Of a stretch of DNA of 64,000 nt, positions 48,024-60,747 are shown piece after piece. A program made the translations under genes and the position numbers. The notes under the pieces were generated by a model. That model did no database searches. It was not told the origin of the DNA and saw nothing but the letters and a program-made list of their open reading frames with translations. Source of the stretch: Coniella vitis (lineage: Eukaryota; Ascomycota; Sordariomycetes; Diaporthales; Schizoparmaceae); assembly GCA_011317545.1 (NCBI GenBank), contig WUJK01000005.1, positions 2,170,001 to 2,234,000 of the forward strand, written 5' to 3'. Positions within the stretch are counted from its first letter, which is position 1. Every line of letters starts with the position of its first letter.

Positions 48024-50312
48024 GGTGGGCGGGGATGGATGGATGGATGGACTTGATCTGAGAATGAGAGGTGAAAACGTGGAGGGAGTGAGTAAGTGAG
48101 TGAGTGAATGTAACAGGCTTCAAGTGCTGTTTTGAAGAGCACGAGTATAGCTTCCTCTATAAGCGAGTATTTTCTTTTTTTAAAAAGAAATCATCAGCCT
48201 TTTCAATTTTGTATGCTCTGACTGTATGCGCATTTATATACTGCTTCTCATGGCTTGGACAAGACGGGCATCTGAAGACGGTTTGCTGTCCTCATCGGAG
48301 TTGCGCTCCGTGTTTCCCTTTTGGAACAAGGTGACGGACCGTAGTCGCGCATCTTCCAAAAGCAAGACGTGGATTCAAGCAAAATGGCACCCGACATGCC
48401 GACAAATGAGGGGCTAGTCTTGATGGTCATTCAGCATGTCTTTATGCAGTGCGTCTTGGAGTATCGTTCTGCGATGGAGCCATGTCTCCTTGGCTGGAGT
48501 TACGGTACGTATGTTGCTGCAATCTATTATTATGGTTATTATTATTATATGCTTTGAGGGGGAAAGAGAAACTTGAAACATAGCGAAGTGTGTGAAACTG
48601 GCTGTGTTTTTCCTCAAGTATATCCTCTGCCCAACTCGATGTTGCCACGACTGCCTCCATATCATTGTCGAAGTCATCAACGGTTCCTTTTATGCCTTTC
48701 TAGTTGCTGATACCAGACCATCGTCACACGTCGCTCACGAGTACTGAATGTCTCTTGCGCAGAATCGCACTGCTTCTTCGTACAGCAACGAGCCACAGGC
48801 GACACGCGCCCTTGCGCAGTCGTGTTTATGCATACACCTCTTGTTCGCAACAGCATTGTCTTTCTCCACGCGATGTCAAACTGCTCCTCGTTCAGGATAC
48901 TAATCGAGAGGACAGTCCGTTGCATTCAAAGTCGAGGTTTTGAGTGAATTCCCCCCCGAGTTCCCACTATCGCTGCTGGGGTGTCGGACGCTCTCAATTG
49001 GTTCGGCAGCACCAACCGCACTCACTCCGACACCTTGCGGCTCCCCCTATGAAGCTGCCAATCGTGCATATGCAAACTCATGCGAGTCTCGGGAGAATTG
49101 CTACTATGTATGAGCAACCCCTTTTTTTTTTTATATAAGATATATTGCATGAATCGATCAGAAAAGCTGACCAAATTCGGAGAATGGTGCCGAGTCTATA
49201 CAATGGTGGGAGGGGTAATTAGTCTGCGGCCCGCTTGTATAAGCTATATATATAGTAAGTCTGCTGTAAGCTTTAGGGTTAGGGCAAGAGAGTCTCCAAC
49301 TAAGTAAAAAACGCGCTGCCCCACTTATACAGTACCCGATAGGGGTTTAGTATTTCGGCCTCCAACCATAGTACTATACTATAGTATATAGCAGCCTCTC
49401 TGCATGTTTGGACTGCGATGGTATACTGACCTGTGGGTGTGGGTGTGGGTATGTACTTGCCACCCACTGCAAAGACCCAGATAATCAATGACATTTATCA
49501 AGAAAAGGGAAGCCACAAAGACCGTTATCGAAGCATTCAGTCGTTGACGTTTGGTGTTGAGAATTTTGGCTTCTTTTCCCTGGTGTGGCAAAATATAAAA
49601 GACCCTGAATCGAACTAGGGGAAAGGTCAGCGCTGGCGGCGCGGTGGGCTTTGCGCATCCGATGGCGGCCCTTGGGTGGATCGCGAAAACCCACACTTTT
49701 GAAATTCTATAACCGTTATCACAAGGCTTTTTTTTTTTTTCAAGTTCTATGTATAGTATTGTACTATAGTATACATAGTGACAGTAGCGATATATTGCCC
49801 CGAATGCGGCATCAAAGACGTGGTATCCAAGGATGATAATGTTGGGTGCCCCCGGTCCCTTTTTAAAAGAAGAAGAGAAAGAAAAGGAAAAAACAAAAAA
49901 AAAAAAAAAGAAAAGAAAAAAACCTAGTCAACCAGTAGCCCAGCGTCCATAGCAGGCCTGAACATCAACCCGCGATTGTTTGGTCGTTCTCAAGGCTTGG
50001 CCAATGGTGGTCGGGGCATCCGATCAACCGTCAAGAAACAGCACGCCAGACTTACATAGTATAGTAGTCTTTGCGAAAAAGAAAGAGAAAAAAAAAGCTT
50101 ATGCTTCACTGCGTACTTCTCAGCTGCAGAGAGGTCTGCTAAGCATTCTTGTTGGGACCCAGTGCCGAGCAACGGTCTCGTTCTGTGGCCTTCTCAACAG
50201 CACGCACGACCTGGAGTCTGACCGCAAAAACATACCAAGCAAGGTCAAGCTATACATGGTACAGTCGAAGTGTTTGGAACACAATGAAGCTGGGTCAGAG
50301 TATATAGTACGA

Positions 50313-50340
50313 TACATAGTACATAGTAGAGTACTATGTA
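50313..50340. repeat. Triple TACATAGTA cluster
   Basis: Two overlapping direct copies (50313, 50320) and one inverted copy (50332) of the dispersed motif within 28 bases. Confidence 0.85.
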
Positions 50341-51285
50341 AGCGCATGGTTTGTAAGCAACGAACCGGGTTAGCCAATCACATCATCCAACTAGCCTGGC
50401 TCAAGACGGCAAGTAGATGCGGTACTATCACTACTGCTATCGCTAGAAGCACGTCGTCAGTACTATTATGGGACAGGGCGAGCTCGGCGCCGAGGAGGAT
50501 CAGGATCAGTGACCGCACCCACGCATAGATAGTACAGGTGTATGGTATCACACACTCTGCCCCCATCTCTGCATAGACCATCGCTTCTTTCCCTCTGCCA
50601 TGAGCCGTAGTTACAGCAGACTTCAACCACTGGGCCCGCCATCCTGCGCCGTGTACGATGAAAGATCACCAGCAAGGGCCCGCAAGCGCGGCATGTGTCA
50701 GTCTTCCACTAGGCAGACGGCTACAGCCGAGCCTCCAGTGGAGTCGGGATCACAGGACAGAAGGATCCCACCTCTTCCAGAACAAGCAAACAGCAGCAAG
50801 ACCGTTGTCTTCAACGAGCTGGTCCAATCACAACCACATGTCCTGCCCCAGATCACGAGACAGAGAGAGAGAGCCGCGCCTGGCTTCATCCACCCTCTGG
50901 CCGCTGCAGCGAGCCCAGAGACAGCCAGCCAGCCGTGTCCCAGGAGCCCCCAGAGTCTGGCTCGCGGTGGATCCCGCTGGCTCGACGCTTTGTTGCAAAA
51001 TTTTTGAAAGCGAGTCGGCGGTGGCGGGTCTCGCCGGGGCCTGAGCAAGGCTCAGTGCGGATGGCGTCATGAAGAAATTTGCGGTCCATTACGAGATGGT
51101 AACTCTGCGGTCTGGGGCAAAATGCTGCCACCAGGGCGAGCCATTGCTGTTCATTTGCCCTGCGCCTGCAACCAACGGTGCCACCGCTGCTTGCTATTAT
51201 AAGCGTTGCCATCCCAATTCCCAGGCTGTCGGGGCCGTGGCCGTGCGACTTGGAAGACATCTGACCCCGCAAACCCGCTTCCATA

Positions 51286-51344
51286 CAGACAGACAGACAG
51301 ACAGACAGAGAGAGAGACACAGCCAGACACAACCAGATACAGCC

Positions 51345-51377
<33 letters not shown>

Positions 51378-51378
51378 G
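51286..51378 (+). repeat. (CAGA)n repeat in permease leader
   Basis: Two blocks of perfect CAGA units (51286-51310, 51344-51378) separated by a degenerate middle, ending 18 bases before the permease ATG. Confidence 0.9.
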
Positions 51379-51396
51379 GTCGACACCCCTCTCAGC

Positions 51397-53296
51397 ATGA
51401 CTGTCGTCCACTCCAAACCCGCCGCGGGCAACGTCCACGCCAACGATATCGAAAAGGATGCCGTCCACTCGGATCCGGGCTTCATGTCCGACACCAAGCC
51501 CGAAATAGCGCCGCCGCAGCTCAATGTCGGCGGCCATGCCAACGTCCAGCGCCAGCTGCACAGCTTCCACATCACCAATGATTGGCTTCTGCAGTGGCAT
51601 TGGCACCGGCCTCTTCATCGGCGCCGGCAGTGCCTATGCCGACGCCGGCCCCGCTGGCCTGCTGCTGGCCTACTGCCTCGTGGGCCTCGTGCTGTGGTGC
51701 GTGATGCAGAGCATCGCCGAACTGGCCACGCTGATCCCCACGGCGGGCAGTTTCCCGCATTGGGCCACGCGCTTCATCGACCCAGCCGTCGGCTTCTCGC
51801 TCGCCATCAGCTACGGCTACTGCTACACGATTGCCATTGCCAGTGAGTCGTCGGCGGCTGCGGTGCTCGTGTCGTACTGGACCAACATCACCCCGGCGGT
51901 CGTCGTCACCATCAGTCTGGCCTTGATCCTCTTCATCAATCTGCTGAGTGTCAAGTTCTACGGCGACAGCGAGGTCGTGACTGGCATGATCAAGGTATGT
52001 GCGAGTGGCAAGAGACGACAACTGACTGACTGATATGCCCACCCAAACGCCCGACGAATCGCATGCTCACAGCCATCCTCGCAGGTTCTTTGCTTCTGCG
52101 GTCTCGTCATCGTCGCCATCGTCATCACCGCCGGTGGCGGCCCCAAGGGCGAGCCCATTGGCTTCTACTACTGGTACGACCCCGGCGCCTGGACCGACTA
52201 CAACGGCATCCCGGGCTCGACCGGCCACTTCCTCGGCGTCTTGTCGGCCCTCATCAACGCCTCCTTCTCCTTCATTGGCGTCGAGACGGTCGTCATCTCG
52301 GCCGCCGAGTCCAAGAACCCGCACCGCGACATCCCCAAGTCCGCCAAGCGCGTCACCATCCGCATCGGCTTCTTCTACATCCTCGGCGCGCTGCTCATCG
52401 GCATGATCGTCTCCCCGACCAACAGCAACCTCGTCAGCGGCACCGGCAACGCAAAGTCCAGCCCCTGGGTCATTGCCATCGAGCAGGCGGGCATCAAGGT
52501 CCTGCCCAGCATCGTCAACGCCTGCATTCTCGTCTCGGCCTGGTCCGCCGGCAACTCGTACTGCTGGGTCGGCAGCCGCATGATTGTGGCCATGACGACG
52601 GACCGCCAGCTGCCGCAGTTCTTTGGCCGGACCTGGAGCAACGGCGTGCCCTACGTGGCCGTCGTGACCGCGTGGCTGTTTGGCCCGTTGGCCTACCTCA
52701 GTCTGGGCAGCGGCGGGCCCTCGCAGGCCTTTAGCTGGCTGCTGAATCTGAGCACCGTCGCCGGCCTCATTGCCTGGGCCACGCTCTGCTTCTGCTACAT
52801 CCGCTTCTACGCCGCGCTCCAGGCCCAGGGCGTCTCGCGCGACTCGTTCCCGTGGAAGGCTCCCTTCCAGCCCTACGCGGCCTGGGTGGGCTTCATTGGC
52901 GCCACCATTATCACCTTTGTTTCTGGCTTCGGTGTGTTTCTCAAGGGCAACTGGTCGACGTCGTCGTTCGTCGCCTCGTATGTGGGCATTCCTATTTTTA
53001 TTGTGCCGATTATTGGCTGGAAGCTGGTGCACAAGACCAAGGTAAGCCAACACACCTCCTCGCTGGCATTGTCAATGGCCGTCATGCCCCTGCCAATATT
53101 ACCAAAGGCATCTTTCTTTTGGACTGCTAGCTAACTTGCGCTCTTTTTCTTTTCCCTCTGCTAGTTCCTCAGGGCAAGCGAGATTGACCTTTGGTCTGGA
53201 CGACTATATGAATCGAGTCACGAAGACTCATCTTCTGCGGAACAGCAAACCGGGCGTTCGGGTATGGGAAAGCGTGTTTTGAGGGCCATTTTCTAG
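51397..53296 (+). CDS. Amino-acid permease (APC/YAT family), frameshifted
   Basis: Plasma-membrane amino-acid:proton symporter. Exons 51397-51994, 52085-53041 and 53165-53296. The N-terminal cytosolic frame runs MTVVHSKPAAGN... to RQLHSFHIT (51397-51576); the family text MIGFCSGIGTGLFIGAG continues one base out of frame from 51578. A single extra A at 51577 or 51578 explains it; no GT-AG intron can. Everything downstream is intact: SFSFIGVETVVISAAESKNPHRDIPK, about twelve membrane segments, and a hydrophilic tail ending KRVLRAIF. Without the extra base the product would be about 560 aa, the usual length. An internal ATG at 51524 in the second frame could start a product lacking the normal N-terminus. 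Confidence 0.88.
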
Positions 53297-53805
53297 AGAT
53301 GTTATTTTCTCTCTCTATTTTCGAAATCAGGCGTTGTGTCCTGGGTGCTTGTTTTGTTTTGTTCTTCTTTTCTTTTCTTCGAATACCCCTTTGGCTGTGT
53401 CCTTTTTTTTTGGTTTTCCCCCCGCCCCAAGCTACTAGAATCTATACAGTTTTGAGCTGCCCGACTACTTGTAGCAGTTTTCGAAAAAAACAGCTTTAAT
53501 TACATTTGCTTTTCATTCCCTTCCCAGCAATGACAAACTTCAGAGAAAGCAAGAAGAGCTCGGGCTGCGTGCCTGATGTCCTCGTGCTGCTCTTGGGACC
53601 TTTCTGCTACCGTCTACAGAATGCTTGACTTCGTTTCGTAGCCCCTACTGGCCGTATCACAAACTGTGAATACGATGACTTGTTTATACCATTTTTATTT
53701 TTATTTTCGAAGAAGGAGCTGCGCATGAGGAGAAGCGCAGGTTCCTGGACAAAGAGCAACGGAGAGAACTTTTGACACCCCCCCCCCGTGGAAGACACCG
53801 TCCAT

Positions 53806-53807
<2 letters not shown>

Positions 53808-53839
<32 letters not shown>
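53808..53839. repeat. (CT)n microsatellite
   Basis: About sixteen CT units in the gene-poor region downstream of the permease gene. Confidence 0.9.
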
Positions 53840-53841
<2 letters not shown>

Positions 53842-54276
53842 CTTTCTATATAAAGGCCCGACGCTAGAAATGCAACGACCATTGTGATTCATCAAAAGCG
53901 TCCAACACAAGGACGAAGCTCAATCAGCTCACACGCATCAGAACAAAACACCAAGCAGCAATAATGGGGATATAATTTAAATTACAGTTTGTACATGAAC
54001 CCAATGAATCAATACATTCTGTTTTTTTTTTTTTCCTTTGTTTTTTTTTCATCCCCACAGCCTAATAAATATACTGCAAATATAAAAGTCACTTAGTCCA
54101 AATTATTATTATTTCCCCCCCCCCCTTCCCTACAAAAAATCCAGGCAACGTTTATTGATTCAATCACCTCTCTATCTATCTACCCCCCACCTCGAAACGG
54201 CTATGCAGTGAAAGCTCACGCTTTGTTTGAAAGCTGCAACGTCCCATGCTCCTCCTCTCTCTGTGGCTTGGACCGG

Positions 54277-54279
<3 letters not shown>

Positions 54280-54325
<46 letters not shown>
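54280..54325. repeat. (GT)n microsatellite
   Basis: About 22 GT units, followed 60 bases later by a TTTC tandem (54386-54413). Confidence 0.95.
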
Positions 54326-54329
<4 letters not shown>

Positions 54330-55228
54330 GAACCGCTGACCCATGGATTGCTTTTCGTACAAAAGATGTTTGTTAACACTTTGCCTTTCTTTCTTTCTTT
54401 CTTTCTTTCTTTCTCTTTTCTATTTTGGGGGGGGGTGGGGGGCTTTTTTTCTTTCTATAAGGGAAAAAAATCCCCCCCCCCCCCAAAAAACCAATATCAT
54501 ATTACTCGTGATAAAACAAAGACTCAAGTATTCTCGATGCAGTGTTATCTAGCAAAAGACCAAAGTACTATATCAACCATCAACTAAATGCACTCTTCCC
54601 CCTTTTAAGCTGAGAATGAACTTACATAGTACATCATCAACACTTCAGTGGCGGTGCATCAGCTACGGGAATCTGACCATTGTAAATATCCGGCAAGCGC
54701 CGCGTACCGTGGGTTGTACGGAATTAGAAAAGAAAGAAAGAAGAAAGAAATCCCCGATTACAAAAAGAAAGTCATATGTACTTTTCTCTTTTGTAACTCG
54801 GCTGTGTACATCTATCTGCTTGCTTTGATGGGCAAAGTTTGAATAAGATCAAGCGAGAAATTGCAGATGGCTTTTAAGTACTATATACGGGATGTTTAGC
54901 TATGTCGCCCAGGACGAAAGAAAAGAAGAAACAAGAGAAAAAAAGACAAACGAGGAAGAACAGATTATTTGTTACGGAGCACGGAGAAAAGATTGCAAAC
55001 TATACATTGCGAACAGATAAAAGAAAGACAAGTAGTAGAAGATCCAGCAACACCGCCAACGCTTTGTTTTGTTTCTTTTGTTTTTGTTTTGTTTTCAGCC
55101 ATCGAAGGAGCGCAACAAAACAGCTTACACCAGCATGGAAATTTTGAAAACCGAGCGTTGCGATATCGACACTATTTTGCAAGCCCGTGCGGGTACTCAA
55201 AAGAGCCCCCCGCCCCCCACGCTTACAG

Positions 55229-55253
55229 ATATATATATATATATATATATATA
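55229..55253. repeat. (AT)n microsatellite
   Basis: Twelve AT units; a second AT-rich run lies at 55575-55608. Confidence 0.9.
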
Positions 55254-56956
55254 ATTGCATAAGCAAAACGCTCGACAGTGACAGAGAAGAGAGTAAATGA
55301 TATACATGGATGGCATCTTTACGCAGCTGCTTTATTCGGGTCGGGCACTCTGTCCTGTGGGACGCAGCGAGGGGGATTCGATTCGATCTCCCGCCCGCCG
55401 GCTTGGGTACGAGCCCGCGAGACCCCGAGCCACTCGACGGGGACGGTGGAAAGTCATTTTTTCTCCGTTCCCTGCAGGAAAGATGCTACATAAGACAAGA
55501 GAGGGGGTATACTGGGCGCTTGTATCTTTACGGTTTCGTTCTGCGGTGGGAAACAGAAACAAAAACCACACTGCATATATATATATGTATATATACATAT
55601 ATATATATAAACGCAGATGGGCAATAAATGAGTAGACCATGTCAATATGGCGTCGCGAGTCAACCCACACGCACCAGCTGAGGAAGAATTTGCATCTGGA
55701 TAAGTGTGTGTGTGTGTGTGGATGGACTGTATAATAGCTCTGCGACGCTTCGCACCAGGAGAAGAACCACCGGGAGTGACCAATGTATATCCCAAATAAC
55801 TGCCTCGTATGCTAATCCTCTGTCAAGCTGCAGTTGGGGCGGCCCGCTTACTATTATGCGTTGGATCCGACGTTGGATGGCTGACTGTGTAGGCTTACAG
55901 AAATGCCGTGCGTGGACTGGCAAACTCCGCGAGGGACATTCCTCTCTATTCCACGCACAGGGCTGGGGGTTGTCGAGCAAGTACTTTACGTCCGAGAATA
56001 CACACACTTGGCCCAATATCGAGCCCGTTGGTGGGTGAGTGGGTGGGTGGTCTCCGCTTAGCACGAGACACGACACCAACCAACACGTTTGTGCCAGGTC
56101 GCGGGCACGGCTGGTGAGAATGGCCGCTCCCATCAAAGTGCTACGCATGACAGAAGACCACGAGGCCCACATCCAAAAGCAGAACTGTTCCAAAATATAC
56201 ACAGTAGTTGAACGAGGACCCAGTTGTGTGGTACTCACAAGAGCGCATCTGAATAGGGAGAAGGGGGAAAAGCTTATGGACAGAATTAGAAGTACTCTTC
56301 ACCCGCACAGCATCCGAAACATGGCACATTGCAATAACTATATACCATACAGTGAGAGTGGGCACTGGCCGCCAGCGTCGAGTGCCATGTATATGGATAG
56401 GCGAATGACGTGACCTGGGCCCGGAATTGGGCGATTGTATGATCAACGCCAGCTCCATCTTTGCAGATTGACTTTGGCAGTGAGAGAAAACCAAAATCCG
56501 CCCCAGCAGACACGTACATACAACACACATAGGACTCCACGTTTGCTTAGGCGATCGTGGGGGAAGGGGGTCAAACTTTCGGGAGCAGGGCGACGGGGGC
56601 GGGTTGAGGCTCCTCTCCTCCCCCCGCCCAGTCAGAGAGAAGATCCACCTGCCCGCAAGTATCAAAGTACTCCCCCCCGCCCATTGCTGTGTTTCATCGG
56701 GGAGTTTCGTGCCCTTTTCCTTCTTCTCCTTCTTCTTCTTTGATTGCCTAGACGCGTGGCCGCAATTTCGGGGTGCGGTAGGGTGCATACTATGGCACCG
56801 GAACTAGGATGACCCGCCTCCTCCGTGCGTGTGGCTTTTTAAGTTGTAGGACCCTTTCTTTGGTTTCGTGGGAAGAAGGGGGGCGGGGGGGGGGCGTCAC
56901 ATGGAGATTTGAATGATATTTACTTTGCTTGCACACGCGTATGTGCGTCTAATTAT

Positions 56957-56958
<2 letters not shown>

Positions 56959-57007
<49 letters not shown>
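56959..57007. repeat. 49-nt T homopolymer
   Basis: Uninterrupted T run. Neither side resembles a retroelement end that I recognise. Confidence 0.95.
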
Positions 57008-57008
<1 letters not shown>

Positions 57009-60000
57009 GCATCCTGCTTTGGATGACATTGTGTTGTTGTTGTTGTTCTTGACGGGCGAAACCAGGGCGGGTTTGCATAATGTCCGCGCCCGCCCCTGGG
57101 ATGCACAAGATGTTGTTCTGTACGTCTGATTTCCCGGCGGCATGCTGCGGTTATAACACGCCATCGGTGCGGTGGGCCCAATCTGATTTGCAAATCGTAG
57201 CGACGGGGCTCGCGAGAGTTTGGGACCGTGATCTCGATGCCTGAGAAGGGCGCGAGACTTGTGCAGCAGTGACCAGCAAGACGTACGTCTCTGAGACGGC
57301 AGAGAATAACAGTCTACTCCACCGTGGTGACGAGGAAATGAACGGAAAAATAGGGGCCGAATGGCAAAAGACTTCTGCGCGGTGGTGGTGGTGGTGTTTT
57401 GTGCATCTCCGGTCGGCGTGCATGTTGCTTCTTCAAGAGCCCAACGGCAAGCATGCGCCACAGGCACTGCGGCCGATGTGGCAAAAGCGCAATGATCTTC
57501 GCTGGAAGGATTTGGAAGAAAGCAGAAAAAGAAGAGAGGCCGAATGGACATATGGGTGTTTACATGGGATGGACCCGTGATACTATGCTGGATGCCTGGC
57601 TCTGGCTGGCTTGTCTGCTTGTGCCCGACAATCGCGTGGCATCCCGGAAGTCGGTATGTTGTTCGTTTAAGGTTAAAGCTAAATATCTACAAATGTACAT
57701 ATAATTATCATCACACATTCTACGAGTATAGAGGAGACATGCCTCGTCTCAGGGGGCTGCCGCTCTCGCACGGCGTGGAGAAGACAGAGCAGGGACAAGA
57801 GATACTATTTGCTCGCCCCCCCCCACTGCAGCCCCTTGGTTTTCTTGCGCGGGAGCCCTTTCTACTGGTGGCTGGAAAGCCAACCACCAAGACAGCGGCT
57901 GCACGATTCTGGGGAGCCTACAAGGCCGGGCGCTTCGTGCCCGGATACCTGCTCGAGTAGGCAATGCTCTGCTCTGCTCTGCTCATCCGGCAGTCTGGGC
58001 TGTCTATCACGAGACGGACGATGAGGGCGAAGACCAAGTCACCCGGGCAACGAAATACGGCCAGAAGCCATCAACTTGCTGCTTCAACGGGCCCATTGCT
58101 GGTCCAACCATCCCCATGCAAGCTTGCCAACTTATAAGTCGTACCTAGATTATCCCCGCACAATCATTTCGCCACATTCGCCCACGAGATTGATGTGGTC
58201 TGTTTCCAACAGACTATGCATGCTACAGCCACCGGCACAGTCAACGACGGCTTACGTAGTCCAGCACGCCAGAACCCCATCACAGGACCAAGCACAGGGT
58301 GGCACTAGTCCCTCAGGGGCCAAGTGTCTGGCGGCTGGGGCAACGGTGAGTTGTCGAAATAACCCGATGTAATAGTACTTGGGCTGGAGAGGCTTGCCAT
58401 GCCGGTCTGGGACACGACTGCGCACTCTGTACTCTCTGGTAGCACACCAGCCATTGTGACAACGGCTCCTGTATCCCCTCCAGCTGCCAGACTCAGCAGG
58501 CGAGGCGAGCACAGCCGGGAAATGTGCAAAAAAGAGCAAGAAAAAGCTGAAACAAAGACCGCAGAGCCGGCTTGCTGGGATCTTGCCTGCGGGAGGATGC
58601 TTACCATGCTGAGGCGCTGGCCGGCTGCTGGGCCAAGGCGCTCTACCCGTGTCAGACGACTGCCGATCAGTAGCCCTATACTTATCATGCATTTGCCAGC
58701 CCGCTTCTTTTAGAACCCCCCCCTTCTGCACTGGGCACTGGGTAGGGCTTCTTTGAGCCCTGGAGACACTGATGGACAAACGAACGAGTCAGATGTCTGG
58801 CCAAAAAAGACTGTGGGGGTTGCAAAGAGGAGGCCCAGACTGCGGCGGCCACAACCGAACCCAGCGCCGCGTGGGAAACTGACGAGTCTGAACATCGGAG
58901 TGCCTGACAGGTCAGGACACACAAGTACAGCAAACAAGCCATTGCTTTTCCAGTGCATGTTGTTTGTGTCCTCGGTCGTGTCCGCAGCCGACCGATGATC
59001 TCCATTTGCACCAGCCCCAAAGCTCGCTGGCTCGCTGGCTCGCTGGCTCTGTCTTGCTCCATTCTGTTTTTCTTTGGCTTCTTGGCATCCTGGCCACAAA
59101 CCCACTGGCAAGACCGAGAATATACAGATCTGCACACTGTGTACACGCCCGTAGCATGTACTAATAAGTGTGCTTGGCACCCCACTGTCACTGGTTGATG
59201 GGAACCCCCAGATCCCCGTTCGCGTCTTGGACGTCTTGAATGACGACAAAAGAGCGCTGGCCAGGCATTGGCTGGGCAGGGTCGGCTCTCAAGTAAGGAT
59301 TCCTGGAGTACAGGTAGCCCCCGTACTCTGTGTGAACAAACGCTGCGATGTCAGGTGTCTCTCCAGCCACACGGCCCAGTCAGCGAGGCGAGGCGCTGCT
59401 GCGCTTTTGTCCTTCAAGTGAGACACAGAGCGACCAAGCGACACGCCAACGGGTTGGTGTCAGTCCTAAAAATGCTCCGTCCGTGTCAGAGCGATGGTCA
59501 GCAAGAAACAGAAAAAAAGACTTGGCCCAACGCTGCCCTGGCTCGCCTCTGCGCACGAAAGCCGTGGACTTAACGGCACCCAGGTGAAGCAAGGCTTGGG
59601 GCTTGGGACGTTGGCGTTCAACGTTCCACTGTATTCAGCACCACCTGGGTACCGTACGCGTACTCCGTACTGTACCTAGTATGCACAAGATCCGCCGCCC
59701 TCTCACTCATCAACTCATCATCATCTCCTCCTCAGGGGCTCGGTACTGTATCTGCAGCGAAGTCGTCTTGGCAAACCTACCGCTCGGGAGTCGAGCAGGG
59801 ACCGGCAGGGTGAGGCCCCCGGTCGTCTATGCCCAAAGCTGCATAGCCATCCTCGCTTGCGCTTCCCAAACGTGGGGCCCCCGGAGTCTTTGCCTCATCG
59901 CCCAGAGTCCTAGAGTCCCAGAGTCCCAGACCGCGCCCGGGCTGGGCAGGTGCTTGGGTTTGGGAAAAGCTGTCCGGGCCGCATGTCTTTTTGGTGCCAG

Positions 60001-60747
60001 GGTTGGCGACGGGGGAGTACAGAGTACCGTGCGTGCCACGACGCGCTCCCCTGCTGGTGGTCTTGCTGCAGGACGATCGCTCTCCCAGTTTTGATGATCT
60101 GATTTTGGCGACAGGCCTCTCTGGCACTGGCCGACCCGTTTTTCTCTGGCTCGGGCCAACCACCACACTGTACATGCCATGTTATACGCGGCCCAGGTTG
60201 GGTCGCCTAGTACAATGTACTATAGTATACAAGCATGTCGAGGCCCATTGATATGGCGGACCCTACCTGTCGCATCCCTTATCTACCATGGCCTCGCCCT
60301 CTCCAAGAGGCCTGTCTAATAAATGTGAACGTGTATTCACCTTGTGCTTTCTTGTTCTTGTCCGTTGACTTTTGTGGTGTAGCAGCATTCAGGACTACCG
60401 GCGGACCAACACAAACCTTTTGTTAGCTTCCGCCTTCGACCTTCATTCTTTTCAAGCTTTCTCTCCGAGGCGGACGTTAGCCTCTGTTTTTTTGGGTTTT
60501 TATTTCGACGCTTTGTCTCTTTAGACATTTCCCATATTCTACCGTCTTGCGGCGTCATCATCTGGTTTCCATTGTCTTTCCCCCCCCCCCCCCCTCACTG
60601 TCTTTGATTATCTTTTGGATTGTCATAGGGTGGATTTGTTTTGTCGCCCCTCGCCCGCCGTATCCGTTGCGTGCCAACCTGCCCTGGGCCCAGGGACTCG
60701 TTTCGTTGTCGCTGCGTTGTCTTGATACCCTTCACTTTTACTTCACA

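Larger units (their letters stand above)
48024..51396. other. 3.4-kb gene-poor region rich in short repeats
   Basis: Contains GGAT and GAGT tandems just upstream of the KDEL gene (48034-48107), many A/T runs, and the densest cluster of TACATAGTA motifs (49102, 50053, 50313, 50320, 50332) plus diverged palindromic copies at 49366-49390 and 49746-49780. The right end is a CAGA repeat. Open frames at 50600-51044 have no recognisable domain. Confidence 0.55.
53297..60747. other. 7.4-kb region without recognisable genes
   Basis: The longest gene-free stretch in the window. It contains CT, GT, TTTC, AT and GTGG microsatellites, C runs (53779, 54114, 54473, 56671), a 49-nt T run and one TACATAGTA motif (54623). 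All open frames are short or have no domain I recognise; a diverged tRNA-like segment near 55340-55440 does not fold convincingly. The right end (CT- and T-rich, with a C run at 60581-60594) is probably the promoter of the acyltransferase gene. Confidence 0.5.

Noticed and set aside
49270..49290. TTTAGGGTTAGGG, telomere-like
   Set aside because: Fewer than two full TTAGGG units; no array, so chance is enough to explain it.
49600..49630. B-box-like sequence AGTTCGATTC on the minus strand followed by TTTT
   Set aside because: No tRNA acceptor or anticodon stem can be paired around it and the T stem has a mismatch, so I do not call a Pol III gene.
55340..55450. tRNA-Ser/Leu-like segment on the minus strand
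   Set aside because: An A-box-like start and a TCGAATC element are present, but acceptor and T stems do not pair.
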